Assembly: GCA_021802825.1 (NCBI GenBank)
Contig: JAJZRG010000001.1
Span: 1 to 64,000, forward strand
Origin: Chloroflexota bacterium
Lineage (GTDB): Bacteria; Chloroflexota; Limnocylindria; Limnocylindrales; CSP1-4
Direction: 5' to 3'
DNA length: 64,000 nt
Shown here in pieces: positions 34,337 through 42,680 of the stretch. The notes beneath the pieces are model-generated. The model made no database searches. It was not told the origin of the DNA and saw only the letters and a list, made by a program, of their open reading frames with translations. How positions within the stretch are numbered: position 1 is the first letter of the stretch; the number at the start of each line of letters is the position of its first letter. The position numbers and the translations under genes were made by a program.

Positions 34337-36625
34337 TCACGGCGCCGCCGGCGCTGACGGACTCGGGATGAACCCGCCGACCTGCGTCCACGAGGCGCCC
34401 TCGTCGTCGCTGCGCATGAGCCGCGCGGCGCCGACGGGGTCCGTGCCGATGTTGCTCCCGGACTGGACCACGAACCATGGGCCGCCCGGGACGATGGCGG
34501 CGCCCGACGTCTGGAAGGCGTCGAACTCGCCCGGCGGGCAGCTGACCCAGGTGCGGCCGCCGTCTGAGGTGCGGAATGTCGAGTTCCGCAGCCCGACCCA
34601 CATGCCGCGGCCGTCTGCGTCCATCGACAGGAAGGCGAGATAGTCAGTGATCGAGATCGACCCGATATTCGTGCTGCCGCTCGGGCCGTAGACGCGCGAC
34701 CGCCAGGTCCACGTCCGGCCGCCGTCGATCGTCTCCATCACTCCCTTCGACGCCTCGCCGGCTCCGCCCATGCCCTCGCAGCCGAGCCAGCCTTGGGTCG
34801 CCGAGACGAAGCTCACCGATACGGGGTCGAGAGAGCCGCAGGGCCGAGAGTTCGCGAGCGGGCTCCAGGTCGCCCCGCCGTCCAGCGTCGTATACGGGCC
34901 GAGGCCGTTGCCGCTGGTGGTGTCGCCGGACGCGGAGTGAGGGAGCGGGCCGATCCCGAACCCGACCTTCGCGTTGCCGAAGCTCATCGACGTGAGGGTC
35001 GCGTGGCCGATGACGGCCCAGGTCGCGCCGCGGTCGTCACTCCGCTCGATCGAGGCGGTGCACGCCGAGTCACCAGCCTGCGCGCCTGCCGGGCATGTGG
35101 ACACCGCCATCCACGCACGGTCTCCGTGGATCGCCATGATCGAGGCCGAGGTCCCGCCGTGTGCGGAGACGCTCCACGACTTCCCGCCGTCCGCGGTCCG
35201 CCAGAGGTAGGCGTGGTTCGCATCGCCGCCGGTCGCGATGCCGTGAGTGGCGTCGAAGAAGGCGACGGAGCTCGCCAGGGCAGGCTGGGGCGGCGACGCG
35301 GGCTCGAGTGTGGGGCTCGTCCCGGGGGCCGGCAGGCGGGCGAACTCGCCGTAGGGCTTCCAGTCACGCCCATCGGTGAGGCCCAGGTTGAAGGTCGCGG
35401 AAGTGTCGTTCGAGGTCACGTCCATGGTCAGCGCAAACAGCCCGCCGTCGCCGGTGATCGCGGCGCCGGGCCACTGGAGGCTTCCACCTACAGCGCCCAG
35501 CGGCAGCCGGGTCCACGTCGCGCCTCCGTCGGTCGTGCGGATGAGGCCCTCGTTCCAAGTCGCCGCGACGCCGGTGCCGCTGGCCAGCATGTCGAGGCTC
35601 CGGAAGGTCCCCGGCAACGGCAGGCTGCCGACGGGCGAGTTCCCGGCCAGCCGGATCCGCGAGCGGACCGTCCAACTCGCCCCGCCGTCGCTCGTGGCGA
35701 CGACCTCCTTCGAGCTGTTGCCGACCGCCGACTCGGCTTCGCACGCGACCCAGCCGTTGTTCGCGTCGGCGAAGCTGACCGCTGCGGCAGCGAACCCGGT
35801 CTCGCACGGCGCCGCGCCAGCTGCGGTTGCCCATGTGCGCCCACCGTCTGTGGTCGCGAGGACATGCGTGGATCCCTGCGACCCGGCGTCCACCCCGAAC
35901 CCGTGCTGTGCGTCGACGAAGCTGAGCGAGCCGACCGACGTCGCAGCGATGACCGCCCAGGTCGCGCCGCCGTCCTGGCTCTCGAGCACGGCCGGGGTGC
36001 AACCGGGATCGGCCCCCACGCAAGTTGCGCTCGCCCACGCCAGCGAGCCGAGCACGGTGACGGAGTCGAGCGGTGCCGTCGGGACGATCGTCGAGGTCCA
36101 GTCCTGGCCCTCGTTGGCGGTCGCCCAGACAGCGCCCTGGCCTTGGTACCCGCCCACCACGATCCCGTGGTTGCGGTCCGCGAAGGCGATGGCGCGCTGG
36201 TCCGAGGCCGAAGCCGTTGCCGATGGCGCATCCGTGTCTCCCGACGGGGACGGGACGCCCGATCCGGCCGATGCGCCGGGCGATGCGACCACCGGCGCGG
36301 ACGCACCCGGTGACAGCAACGCGCTCGGCGACCCGGCGACTGGCGGTCCCGCCAGCCTGCCGACCGCGATCCAGCTAACCACCAGGAGCGCAACCACCGC
36401 TGCCGCTGCAAGCGACCAGCCCAGCCCTAGTCGACCAGTCAGCGAGGCGCCGCGGACCGGGTCCAGTCGGAGCTGAGTGGGTGCTCTGCCGCGATGACCA
36501 GCCGCCGCCTCAAGCTGCGCCCGGATCTGCGCGCTCGTCTCGGGGCGCAGCGCGCCGGGGTCGAGTTCCGCGTAGTGGGCGCGAAGCAGCGCCTCGGCCC
36601 GCGCCAGGTCCAGCTGCTCGCTCAT
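34337..36625 (-). CDS. Membrane-anchored extracellular beta-propeller (Asp-box), partner of the ECF sigma factor
   Basis: 762 residues; the ATG at 36625 overlaps the sigma-factor stop (ATGA). The first 65 residues are cytoplasmic (LDLARAEALLRAHYAELDPG...), followed by one membrane helix (GLGWSLAAAAVVALLVVSWIAV), then a Ser/Pro/Ala linker and about 620 residues of BNR/Ycf48-like repeats. At least ten Asp-box motifs are visible: SQDGGATW, TTDGGRTW, TSDGGASW, TTDGGATW, TADGGKSW, SDDRGATW, TLDGGATW, TIDGGRTW, TSDGGRTW, SDDEGASW. The translational coupling and topology suggest an anti-sigma factor whose outer propeller senses a glycan or protein. No known zinc anti-sigma motif is present, so this role is inference. 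Confidence 0.8.
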   Translation of the reverse strand: MSEQLDLARAEALLRAHYAELDPGALRPETSAQIRAQLEAAAGHRGRAPTQLRLDPVRGASLTGRLGLGWSLAAAAVVALLVVSWIAVGRLAGPPVAGSPSALLSPGASAPVVASPGASAGSGVPSPSGDTDAPSATASASDQRAIAFADRNHGIVVGGYQGQGAVWATANEGQDWTSTIVPTAPLDSVTVLGSLAWASATCVGADPGCTPAVLESQDGGATWAVIAATSVGSLSFVDAQHGFGVDAGSQGSTHVLATTDGGRTWATAAGAAPCETGFAAAAVSFADANNGWVACEAESAVGNSSKEVVATSDGGASWTVRSRIRLAGNSPVGSLPLPGTFRSLDMLASGTGVAATWNEGLIRTTDGGATWTRLPLGAVGGSLQWPGAAITGDGGLFALTMDVTSNDTSATFNLGLTDGRDWKPYGEFARLPAPGTSPTLEPASPPQPALASSVAFFDATHGIATGGDANHAYLWRTADGGKSWSVSAHGGTSASIMAIHGDRAWMAVSTCPAGAQAGDSACTASIERSDDRGATWAVIGHATLTSMSFGNAKVGFGIGPLPHSASGDTTSGNGLGPYTTLDGGATWSPLANSRPCGSLDPVSVSFVSATQGWLGCEGMGGAGEASKGVMETIDGGRTWTWRSRVYGPSGSTNIGSISITDYLAFLSMDADGRGMWVGLRNSTFRTSDGGRTWVSCPPGEFDAFQTSGAAIVPGGPWFVVQSGSNIGTDPVGAARLMRSDDEGASWTQVGGFIPSPSAPAAP

Positions 36626-37203
36626 GCCCGTGCCTCCTCAGCTCGGATCGCCGCCGCCCGCTCGGCCGCCATGGCCCGTCGTGCCGCGTCGAGGGCGTCC
36701 CGCAGCCGCGTCTTTGCCGTGCCCTCGGGTATGCCCAGCCGGGCCGCGATGGCCGGCACGGTTAGGTCGGCGCCGTAGCGCAGCGCGAGGACCACGCGCG
36801 CGTCGGGGTTGAGCCGCCCGAGCGCCCGCGCAACCTCGTCGCGATCTTCGGGATTAGTGCGGATCGACGGGTCGGGCAGGGGATCGGCGAGCCGCAGGTC
36901 CGCCACCGACGGTCGACGCCCGCGCCGCCGAAGCTCGTCGCGACAGGTGTTCACCACGATCCGCCCGAACCACGCAGGCATCGTCGCGTCGTCGCGAAGG
37001 CTGTCCCGCGAGCGCCACGCCCTCGCCGCCGACTCCTGCACCGCGTCCTCGGCCGCGGTCGCGTCACCGAGGATCCACGTGGCGACGCGGTTGGCATCGT
37101 CGAGACGGCCGGTGAGCAGCGCGATGAAGCCCGCCTCGTCGATCGCCACCTGGCTCGCGATCCTCGCTTCGTCTCTGCGCCGCGGCGCGGCGTCGTCACC
37201 CAT
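36622..37203 (-). CDS. ECF-type RNA polymerase sigma factor
   Basis: 193 residues from the ATG at 37203. Region 2 shows DANRVATWILGDATAAEDAVQESAARAWRSRDSL with the expected D-AEDAVQE signature; region 4 shows LNPDARVVLALRYGADLTVPAIAARLGIPEGTAKTRLRDAL. It directs RNA polymerase to a specific promoter set, probably released by a signal through the propeller protein that follows with a 4-bp overlap. I did not find an obvious duplicated promoter motif. Confidence 0.93.
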   Translation of the reverse strand: MGDDAAPRRRDEARIASQVAIDEAGFIALLTGRLDDANRVATWILGDATAAEDAVQESAARAWRSRDSLRDDATMPAWFGRIVVNTCRDELRRRGRRPSVADLRLADPLPDPSIRTNPEDRDEVARALGRLNPDARVVLALRYGADLTVPAIAARLGIPEGTAKTRLRDALDAARRAMAAERAAAIRAEEARA

Positions 37204-37337
37204 CCTGACGCACGAGGCCGCCCGAATCGATTGGCCGGACGCCGAAACGGGCGTCAGCGCGGTGCGCTACGGTGCGCGCGAGGGCTTCCGGGCCCTCGTG
37301 GAGAAATGGCCGCCGCGCCTCGGGACCGGGGGGCGCG

Positions 37338-38087
37338 TCATCGCCCGCTGCCGCGCGGCGCACCGTCGAGGATCCGTCCCCTGCCACCGGCGACCTCGGC
37401 CCAGAGCATGGCCTGGCCCGGCCAAGGTAGGCCTGGCAAGGTCAAGGCTTGGAATGCTGCCGCCTCGGGGGTGGGGTAGGCGGCATGGAACAGCTCGGGC
37501 AGGCTGCGGACGAGCGCGCGGGTGTCTGAGGTGGAGCGAAGGACCAGGAGGCGCGAGATCCGAGGCGGCCCGATCGTCCACGGCCAGCCCTTCGCCGAGG
37601 GCAGGCTGTTCGCCTTCTCGCCGGCCCACCGCAGCTGCTGCTCAACCCGCCGTAGCTGACCCTGGATCTCGGTTGCCACGACGTCGAACGCAGCGCGCTC
37701 ACTCAAGACGACGTCGATCACGCCCTTGGCCGGCGTCAGCACGAAGACCTCGAGACGCGGCGACCAGCGCGGGTGCGCCAAACCGAGCAGCGCATCGGTG
37801 ATGGGCGCGGACACGCGATCGTGGATCCGCGGTCCGACGGTCGGGTAGAGCCGCAAGCTGACCTCAAGGCCCAGGGCCGTGGCCAGCGCGGTGACGATTG
37901 CCATGCTCGGGATCTTCTGACCCGCCTCGATCCGCGACAAGTCGCCGTGATCGACGCACGCGGCGACAGCCAACGCCCGCTGCGACACGCCGCTGTCGAT
38001 CCGCGCGCGCCGCAGGTCGGCCGCGAGACCTTGTACCAGCTGACGGTGCCGGGCGCGAGCTGCCCGTTCGATGAGGGTGGTCGCCAT
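37338..38087 (-). CDS. XRE-family HTH protein with a nuclease-like C-terminal domain (paralogue 2)
   Basis: 249 residues from the ATG at 38087. Helix-turn-helix at about residues 27-80 (SGVSQRALAVAACVDHGDLSRIEAGQKIPSMAIV); the second domain contains KGVIDVVLS and VATEIQGQLRRVEQQLRWAGEK, matching its paralogue at 491-1222 throughout. Conserved D and E-x-Q residues suggest a PD-(D/E)xK-like core, possibly inactive. It stands alone between the sigma-factor gene and the methyltransferase cluster. No toxin-like neighbour is seen. Confidence 0.8.
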   Translation of the reverse strand: MATTLIERAARARHRQLVQGLAADLRRARIDSGVSQRALAVAACVDHGDLSRIEAGQKIPSMAIVTALATALGLEVSLRLYPTVGPRIHDRVSAPITDALLGLAHPRWSPRLEVFVLTPAKGVIDVVLSERAAFDVVATEIQGQLRRVEQQLRWAGEKANSLPSAKGWPWTIGPPRISRLLVLRSTSDTRALVRSLPELFHAAYPTPEAAAFQALTLPGLPWPGQAMLWAEVAGGRGRILDGAPRGSGR

Positions 38088-38411
38088 GCCGCATTGGACC
38101 GCAAGTCGATCATCGCGCGCTTATGCCGGAACCGGCGTTGGCGCGAGACCACCAAATCGACGTCCCTGCCCCGCGAATGGCTCGTGCCGTTGGCGTCTCG
38201 CCAGCAGATGCGGGCGACGATGGCGCCATGCCACCAATCGGAGGGCGAGAAGGCCGGCCGGCCGCGAATTGGTGGCGCTGTGCCAACACGACGGGCTTGG
38301 CGAGGCACGACCGCCCCGGGCGACGCCGGACGGCGGACCGACGAACCAGGGCCGGATCATGGTGAGGCAGCCTCGCCCGGGGGACGCGGCCGAGGCGCCG
38401 CCCAAGAACCG
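38088..38411. other. 324-bp intergenic stretch
   Basis: Upstream of the XRE gene and downstream of the last methyltransferase gene. I see no supported gene, hairpin with T-run or repeat in it. Confidence 0.4.
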
Positions 38412-39884
38412 TCAGCTCCGGCCGAACCCCTCCGGCACCCCCGGCAGCGCATCGCCCAGGCCGAACGGCGCCCCGACCTCGCGCACGCACGCGACCATCG
38501 AGGCCGCGACGGCCGCGTCGACCACCGGCAGCGGGTGCGTCGCCATCAACTCCTCGACGCGCAGGCGCGCCCGCCCGAACGCATCGAGCCCGCCCGCGTC
38601 GAGCCAGGCCCGCCGCGACGAGCGGTCGATGATCCGCGACGGCAGGAACTGCTCGGAGCGGAAAAGCCGGCGCGTCTCGGGCAGCTCCAGGAACCGCCCC
38701 TCCGCACCGGCCGCCTCGAAGGACTCCGTCGCCAGGGTGGCCGTCGGCGTCGCGATGCCCCGGAGCAGCCGCTGGGCCATGCCGATCGCCTCGGCGTCGA
38801 TCACCAGCTTCTCGGGCGACTGCGCCAGCAGGAAGTCGAGCATCCCGGGCCCCGAGATGAGATCGACGCCGGCGAGGGCGCCGACAACCGCGGTCAGCCC
38901 GGCCTCGAGTCCCGCCTGCGCGTCGATGACCTTCGAATCGGTCGCGCCCATGTAGGCGTGCGTCGGCAGGCCCAGCGAGTGGCCGACCGCCGCATACCCG
39001 CCGTCGATCATCGCGGTCTCGATCGCGCCCATCGGCGTGGCGCCCGTCCGCATGTCCACGATGGCCGGCGCCCCGCCCCACACGATCGGCGCGCCCGGCG
39101 CTGCCTGCTGGTGCAGCACGATCCCCGCGAGGCACTCGGCCGCGTGCTGGACGATCGACCCGATCAGCGTCACCGGCGCGGCCACGCCCGCGAGGGGCAT
39201 GGAGACCATCTCGGCCGGGACCCCGGCCCGCCCGAGGTCCATGATGTTCCGGCAGGCGAACTCGGACCAAGTGAGGGGCGGCGAGGGGCAGACGTCGAAC
39301 ACGGCCCGGGGCCGATCCGCCAGCGCTGCACGCCCGCCCGCGTCGAGCGCAAGCAGGTCGAGCATCGCACCGGAGCCGCGCGGCGTGAACGCGCCCGTGA
39401 CGATCGGCTTGTCCGAGTTGGCGAGGCAGACGAACAGGCGGTACAGGTCGCCGATCTCGGTGGGCACGTCGTGGCAGACGACCGCGGTCGAGACGGCGTC
39501 GTAGGCGGGGAGCGTGTCGGCGACGCGCGTGATCCGCGCGAGGTCGTCGGCCATGGACGCCCGTGTCTCGAGCGTCTCGGGATCGAGCACGGACACGCCC
39601 GACGAGCCTGGGTCGAAGTGGACGGCGCCCGAGCCGTAGCGGACGGACGGCCGGCCCGAGCGGTCGTACAGGTCGAACGCGTGGGGGACGGTGTCGAGCG
39701 CCCGACGGACCATCGGCTCCGGAATCGACACGCGGGCGCCGTCCGCCGACGCGCCCGCGCCGACGAGGAGGCGGATCGCCTCGGGCTCCTCGACCTTGAC
39801 GCCGGGACTGGCCAGCAGGGACAGGGCCTCGTCCACGACGCGGTCGATCAGGGCGGGCTCGAGGAGCTCGAAGCGGGGTCGCAT
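38412..39884 (-). CDS. MttB-family corrinoid-dependent methyltransferase (non-pyrrolysine), 1
   Basis: 490 residues from the ATG at 39884 with GGAG at 7 bp. MttB superfamily TIM barrel: LIDRVVDEALSLLASPGVKVEEPEAIRLL at the N-terminus, GSSGVSVLDPETLETRASMADDLARITRVADTL, PLAGVAAPVTLIGSIVQHAAECLAG and GAYAAVGHSLGLPTHAYMG-like segments. The ORF has no internal TAG, so it belongs to the non-Pyl branch that includes the glycine-betaine demethylase MtgB. It would move a methyl group from a quaternary amine, or a similar donor, to the corrinoid protein encoded upstream. It is the third gene of the mtbC-mttB-mttB operon. Confidence 0.88.
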   Translation of the reverse strand: MRPRFELLEPALIDRVVDEALSLLASPGVKVEEPEAIRLLVGAGASADGARVSIPEPMVRRALDTVPHAFDLYDRSGRPSVRYGSGAVHFDPGSSGVSVLDPETLETRASMADDLARITRVADTLPAYDAVSTAVVCHDVPTEIGDLYRLFVCLANSDKPIVTGAFTPRGSGAMLDLLALDAGGRAALADRPRAVFDVCPSPPLTWSEFACRNIMDLGRAGVPAEMVSMPLAGVAAPVTLIGSIVQHAAECLAGIVLHQQAAPGAPIVWGGAPAIVDMRTGATPMGAIETAMIDGGYAAVGHSLGLPTHAYMGATDSKVIDAQAGLEAGLTAVVGALAGVDLISGPGMLDFLLAQSPEKLVIDAEAIGMAQRLLRGIATPTATLATESFEAAGAEGRFLELPETRRLFRSEQFLPSRIIDRSSRRAWLDAGGLDAFGRARLRVEELMATHPLPVVDAAVAASMVACVREVGAPFGLGDALPGVPEGFGRS

Positions 39885-39977
39885 TGGCGGTCTCCGGAGG
39901 TGTGAGGAGGGGGCGCCCGGCCCAGTCGTCGGGTCGGGCGCCAGGAACGGGCGACGGGCGATAGGCGAAGGGGCCGG

Positions 39978-41444
39978 TCAGCCCGCCACGAGGGCCGCGG
40001 CCCGGTGTCGCCTGACCAGGCTCACGAGCTCGGCGTCGAGCGCCGGGTCGAGCGGCTCCGGCTGGTGCTCGCGAATGAGCCGGCGCGCCTTCTCGAGCGC
40101 CTCGCGTTGGAACTTGTCCGGGTCGTCGAGCCACTGGCCATACGTGCGCCGGTCCATGTACGTGGCCTTCCAGAGCCCCTTCATCGCCTTGCGCGTGTGC
40201 GGGAGCGTGAGGTACTCGCCACCCGGGCCCACCTCGGCGATGGCCTCGAGCGCCAGGGCCTCGTCGTCGAACGGGATCCCGCGCAGCATCGCCTCCACGA
40301 TCGACGCGATCTCGCAGTCGAGCACCATCTGCTCGAACGACCAGATGCGCGAGCCGTGCAGCAGCCCCACACCCAGCAGCATGTCGGCGCCCGAGATGGA
40401 CGCCATGAACGACGACAGCCCGTTCTCGAGCCCGGACTGCCAGCCCGAGCGCTTGTCGCCGGTCGCGAACGCGCCCATCGAGAGGGGCACGTTGTAGAAG
40501 TCGGCGAGCTCGTTGGTGGCGGCGCCGAACAGGAAGTCCTCGGGGCCGCCTCCGGTGTAGGCGCCGGAGCGCAGGTCCATCGCCGTCTGCGCCGCCGCGT
40601 AGTACACGGGCGAGCCCGGGTACGCCAGCTGCATCAGCGCCATCGCGCTGATGACCTCGGCGTTGCCCACCACCAGGGAGCCCGCGATCGTTGCCGGGCC
40701 ACTGAAGGCGCACGACGCCATCGTCATGAAGCCCACCGGCACACCGGCCTCGGCAGCCACGAGCGACGCCTCGATCGGCCCTCCGTCATGGGCGAGCGGG
40801 CTGATCGTGCACTGCATGAGTGAGAGGACGGGGCGTGCCCGCAACGCCTCTCGCCCACCGGCCACCACGGCCGCCATCTCGATCGCCGTGCGCGCGTCCG
40901 GCCCGGTGACCACGGTCTCGGTCTGGACGTGCTTGGTGGAGTTCCGCCAGACCGCGAGCAGCTCCTCATGGGTGCGCGTCGCCGGGTCCACGTCCTGCGC
41001 GGAGACGGCGACCCAGTGGAAACCCACCTCCGGCAGTGCGTCGGCGACGCGGGCGATGTCGCCGACGTCAGCAAGTGTCGACCGCCGGACCTCGAGCGTC
41101 CACGGGTCGAGGACCTCGATCCCGCAGCCGTCGGTGGCGACGTGGACGTGGTGGCCGTCCAGCGGCAGGTCCTGAGCCGGGTTGCGGGCCGCCAGGGTGT
41201 ACGCGGGCGGGGCGGTGCGGAGGGCTGCCTCCATGATGTGCGCGGGCACCTTGACGATGCTCGTCGCGCGGTCAACGGTTGCGCCGTGGGCCGCCCAGAG
41301 GTCGAGCGCCTGTTCGGACGGGAAGCGCACGCCGACCCTCTCGATCACCTCGAGGGTCGCCTCGTGGATGCGCCGGATCGCGGCCGGCGAGAGCACCTCA
41401 AGCCGAGGCCGCACGCCAGCGGCCGTTGCCGAAGCTGTGTTCAT
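39978..41444 (-). CDS. MttB-family corrinoid-dependent methyltransferase (non-pyrrolysine), 2
   Basis: 488 residues from the ATG at 41444. N-terminus RPRLEVLSPAAIRRIHEATLEVIERVGVRF is the MttB-family opening; CGIEVLDPWTLEVRRSTLADVGDIARVADALPEV, VPVGFMTMASCAFSGPATIAGSLVVGNAEV and GAATNELADFYNVPLSMG mark the barrel. No in-frame amber codon. It is clearly diverged from the neighbouring MttB homologue, so the two may use different substrates or act as a heteromer. The substrate is unknown. Confidence 0.88.
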   Translation of the reverse strand: MNTASATAAGVRPRLEVLSPAAIRRIHEATLEVIERVGVRFPSEQALDLWAAHGATVDRATSIVKVPAHIMEAALRTAPPAYTLAARNPAQDLPLDGHHVHVATDGCGIEVLDPWTLEVRRSTLADVGDIARVADALPEVGFHWVAVSAQDVDPATRTHEELLAVWRNSTKHVQTETVVTGPDARTAIEMAAVVAGGREALRARPVLSLMQCTISPLAHDGGPIEASLVAAEAGVPVGFMTMASCAFSGPATIAGSLVVGNAEVISAMALMQLAYPGSPVYYAAAQTAMDLRSGAYTGGGPEDFLFGAATNELADFYNVPLSMGAFATGDKRSGWQSGLENGLSSFMASISGADMLLGVGLLHGSRIWSFEQMVLDCEIASIVEAMLRGIPFDDEALALEAIAEVGPGGEYLTLPHTRKAMKGLWKATYMDRRTYGQWLDDPDKFQREALEKARRLIREHQPEPLDPALDAELVSLVRRHRAAALVAG

Positions 41445-41576
41445 GTCTGCCTCCGACCGGGTCGAGCTGACGGCCCGGCAGCCGTGTGCAGGGGCGGCAT
41501 CGCCGCCGGAGAGGGGCGTTCGACCGCCCGGGGAGGGGCCGCGGGTCCGAGACGTGGCCGGTTCGGCCGCCCCCGA

Positions 41577-41592
41577 CGGACCTGCTGGTCCG
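41577..41592 (-). other. Small hairpin just after the corrinoid-protein gene
   Basis: CGGACC-TGCT-GGTCCG, a 6-bp stem 4 bp beyond the stop codon at 41596. No T-run. It may shape transcript stability between mtbC and the mttB genes. Confidence 0.35.
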
Positions 41593-41595
41593 CGA

Positions 41596-42243
41596 TCAGG
41601 CCCCGACCAGCCCGCGGATCAGCGCGACCGCGCCGATCGCGTCCTCGCTGTACCCGTCGGCGCCGATCTCGCTCGCCCACGTGGACGACGCCGGCGCGCC
41701 GCCCACGACGACGCGGCACTTCGGGCGTAAGCCGGCCGCTTCGATCTGCTCCACCACCGTCCGCTGTCCTGCCATCGTGGTCGTCAGCAGCGCGGACACG
41801 CCCACGATGTCGGCGTTGTGCTCGTGCGCTGCGCTGACGAACCGCTCGGGCGCCACATCCACGCCCAGGTCGTGGACTTCGAAGCCGCTCGTGGCGAGCA
41901 TCATCCCGACCAGGTTCTTGCCGATCTCGTGGATGTCGCCCTTGACCGTGCCCAGGACGACGCGGCCCACGACGTGGCGCTGGGTCGACTGGCGCTTCAT
42001 CTCGGGCTCGAGGATGGCGATGGCCTTCTGCATCGCGCGGGCGGCCAGCATCATGTCGGGCAGGAAGAGGTCGCCCGCGCCGAACTGCTCGCCCACGAGG
42101 GTGAGGCCGGGCACGAAGCCCTTCTCGATTGCGTCGAGGGGCGGGACGTTGTCCGCCAGTGCCTGCTCAGCCAGGGCTGCCGATGCGGCCGAGTCGCCGT
42201 CGATGACGGCTTGGCGCATCTGGGCGAACAGTTCCTCGCTCAT
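41596..42243 (-). CDS. Corrinoid (B12-binding) methyl-carrier protein, MtbC/MttC-like
   Basis: 215 residues from the ATG at 42243 with GGAGGA upstream. The N-terminal helical cap (residues 1-90) has LTLVGEQFGAGDLFLPDMMLAARAM; the B12-binding Rossmann domain has GDIHEIGKN with the cobalt-ligating His105 of the DxHxxG motif, and VVVGGAPASSTWASEIGADGYSEDA. It accepts methyl groups from the MttB proteins and hands them to the methyl-THF:corrinoid methyltransferase encoded on the other strand. First gene of its operon. Confidence 0.94.
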   Translation of the reverse strand: MSEELFAQMRQAVIDGDSAASAALAEQALADNVPPLDAIEKGFVPGLTLVGEQFGAGDLFLPDMMLAARAMQKAIAILEPEMKRQSTQRHVVGRVVLGTVKGDIHEIGKNLVGMMLATSGFEVHDLGVDVAPERFVSAAHEHNADIVGVSALLTTTMAGQRTVVEQIEAAGLRPKCRVVVGGAPASSTWASEIGADGYSEDAIGAVALIRGLVGA

Positions 42244-42260
42244 GTGTTGTCTCCTCCGGT

Positions 42261-42285
42261 GTCTGCCGACCGCATGTCGGCAGAC
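42261..42285 (-). promoter_or_regulatory. 9-bp hairpin or operator upstream of mtbC
   Basis: GTCTGCCGA (42261-42269), seven-base spacer, TCGGCAGAC (42277-42285), ending 18 bp before the mtbC start and just upstream of its ribosome-binding site. It could be a protein-binding dyad or an mRNA hairpin affecting translation. Confidence 0.5.
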
Positions 42286-42668
42286 GGCACCTCACGTGGA
42301 CTCGGATCGGGCTGGTGCGTCGCCCGGGGGACGGGCTCAGCGCGCTCCAGGGTTGTCCCGATCCGCGGGATGGGCTCCCCGTCCAGTGGTGGCGGCTTGC
42401 GCGGCAGGCCGCCAAGGCTTGGATACCACCGCAGGAGGCGTCTGCGGCCCATCTGATCCAGCGAGGGGAACGGCGCGCCGAGGCGCCGACAGACAGCCGG
42501 AACCTGGGCAGGGAGCAGCGAGAGTGCGTTCGGGGTGCCCTGAAGCACAGACCCCTCGACGAGCGGGCGGAATTGCGTCGAGCGTCCGGCCCAGACGGGG
42601 TCCCCGGGTAGGGCAGAAGGTCCCCTCGCCGCGGGCCGCTCGGCTGGCGGCCGCCGACGGGACTCACC

Positions 42669-42674
42669 TAGACT
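42669..42674 (+). promoter_or_regulatory. -10 element immediately before the activator gene
   Basis: TAGACT, 6 bases, then the GTG at 42681, with no ribosome-binding site: another leaderless arrangement. Confidence 0.5.
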
Positions 42675-42680
42675 CACTCG

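Larger units (their letters stand above)
42244..42680. other. 437-bp divergent control region of the corrinoid module
   Basis: Separates the minus-strand mtbC-mttB operon from the plus-strand activator operon. I see no supported gene. It contains the hairpin at 42261-42285 and a -10 at 42669. I looked for the conserved boxes of a cobalamin riboswitch on both strands and did not find them. Confidence 0.5.

Noticed and set aside
38412..41444. Pyrrolysine-containing MttB
   Set aside because: Both frames run through without any in-frame TAG, so they belong to the non-pyrrolysine branch.
42244..42680. Cobalamin riboswitch upstream of the corrinoid operon
   Set aside because: I looked for the B12-box-type GCCACTG context on both strands; only a GCCACCACTGG string was found without the surrounding conserved boxes.
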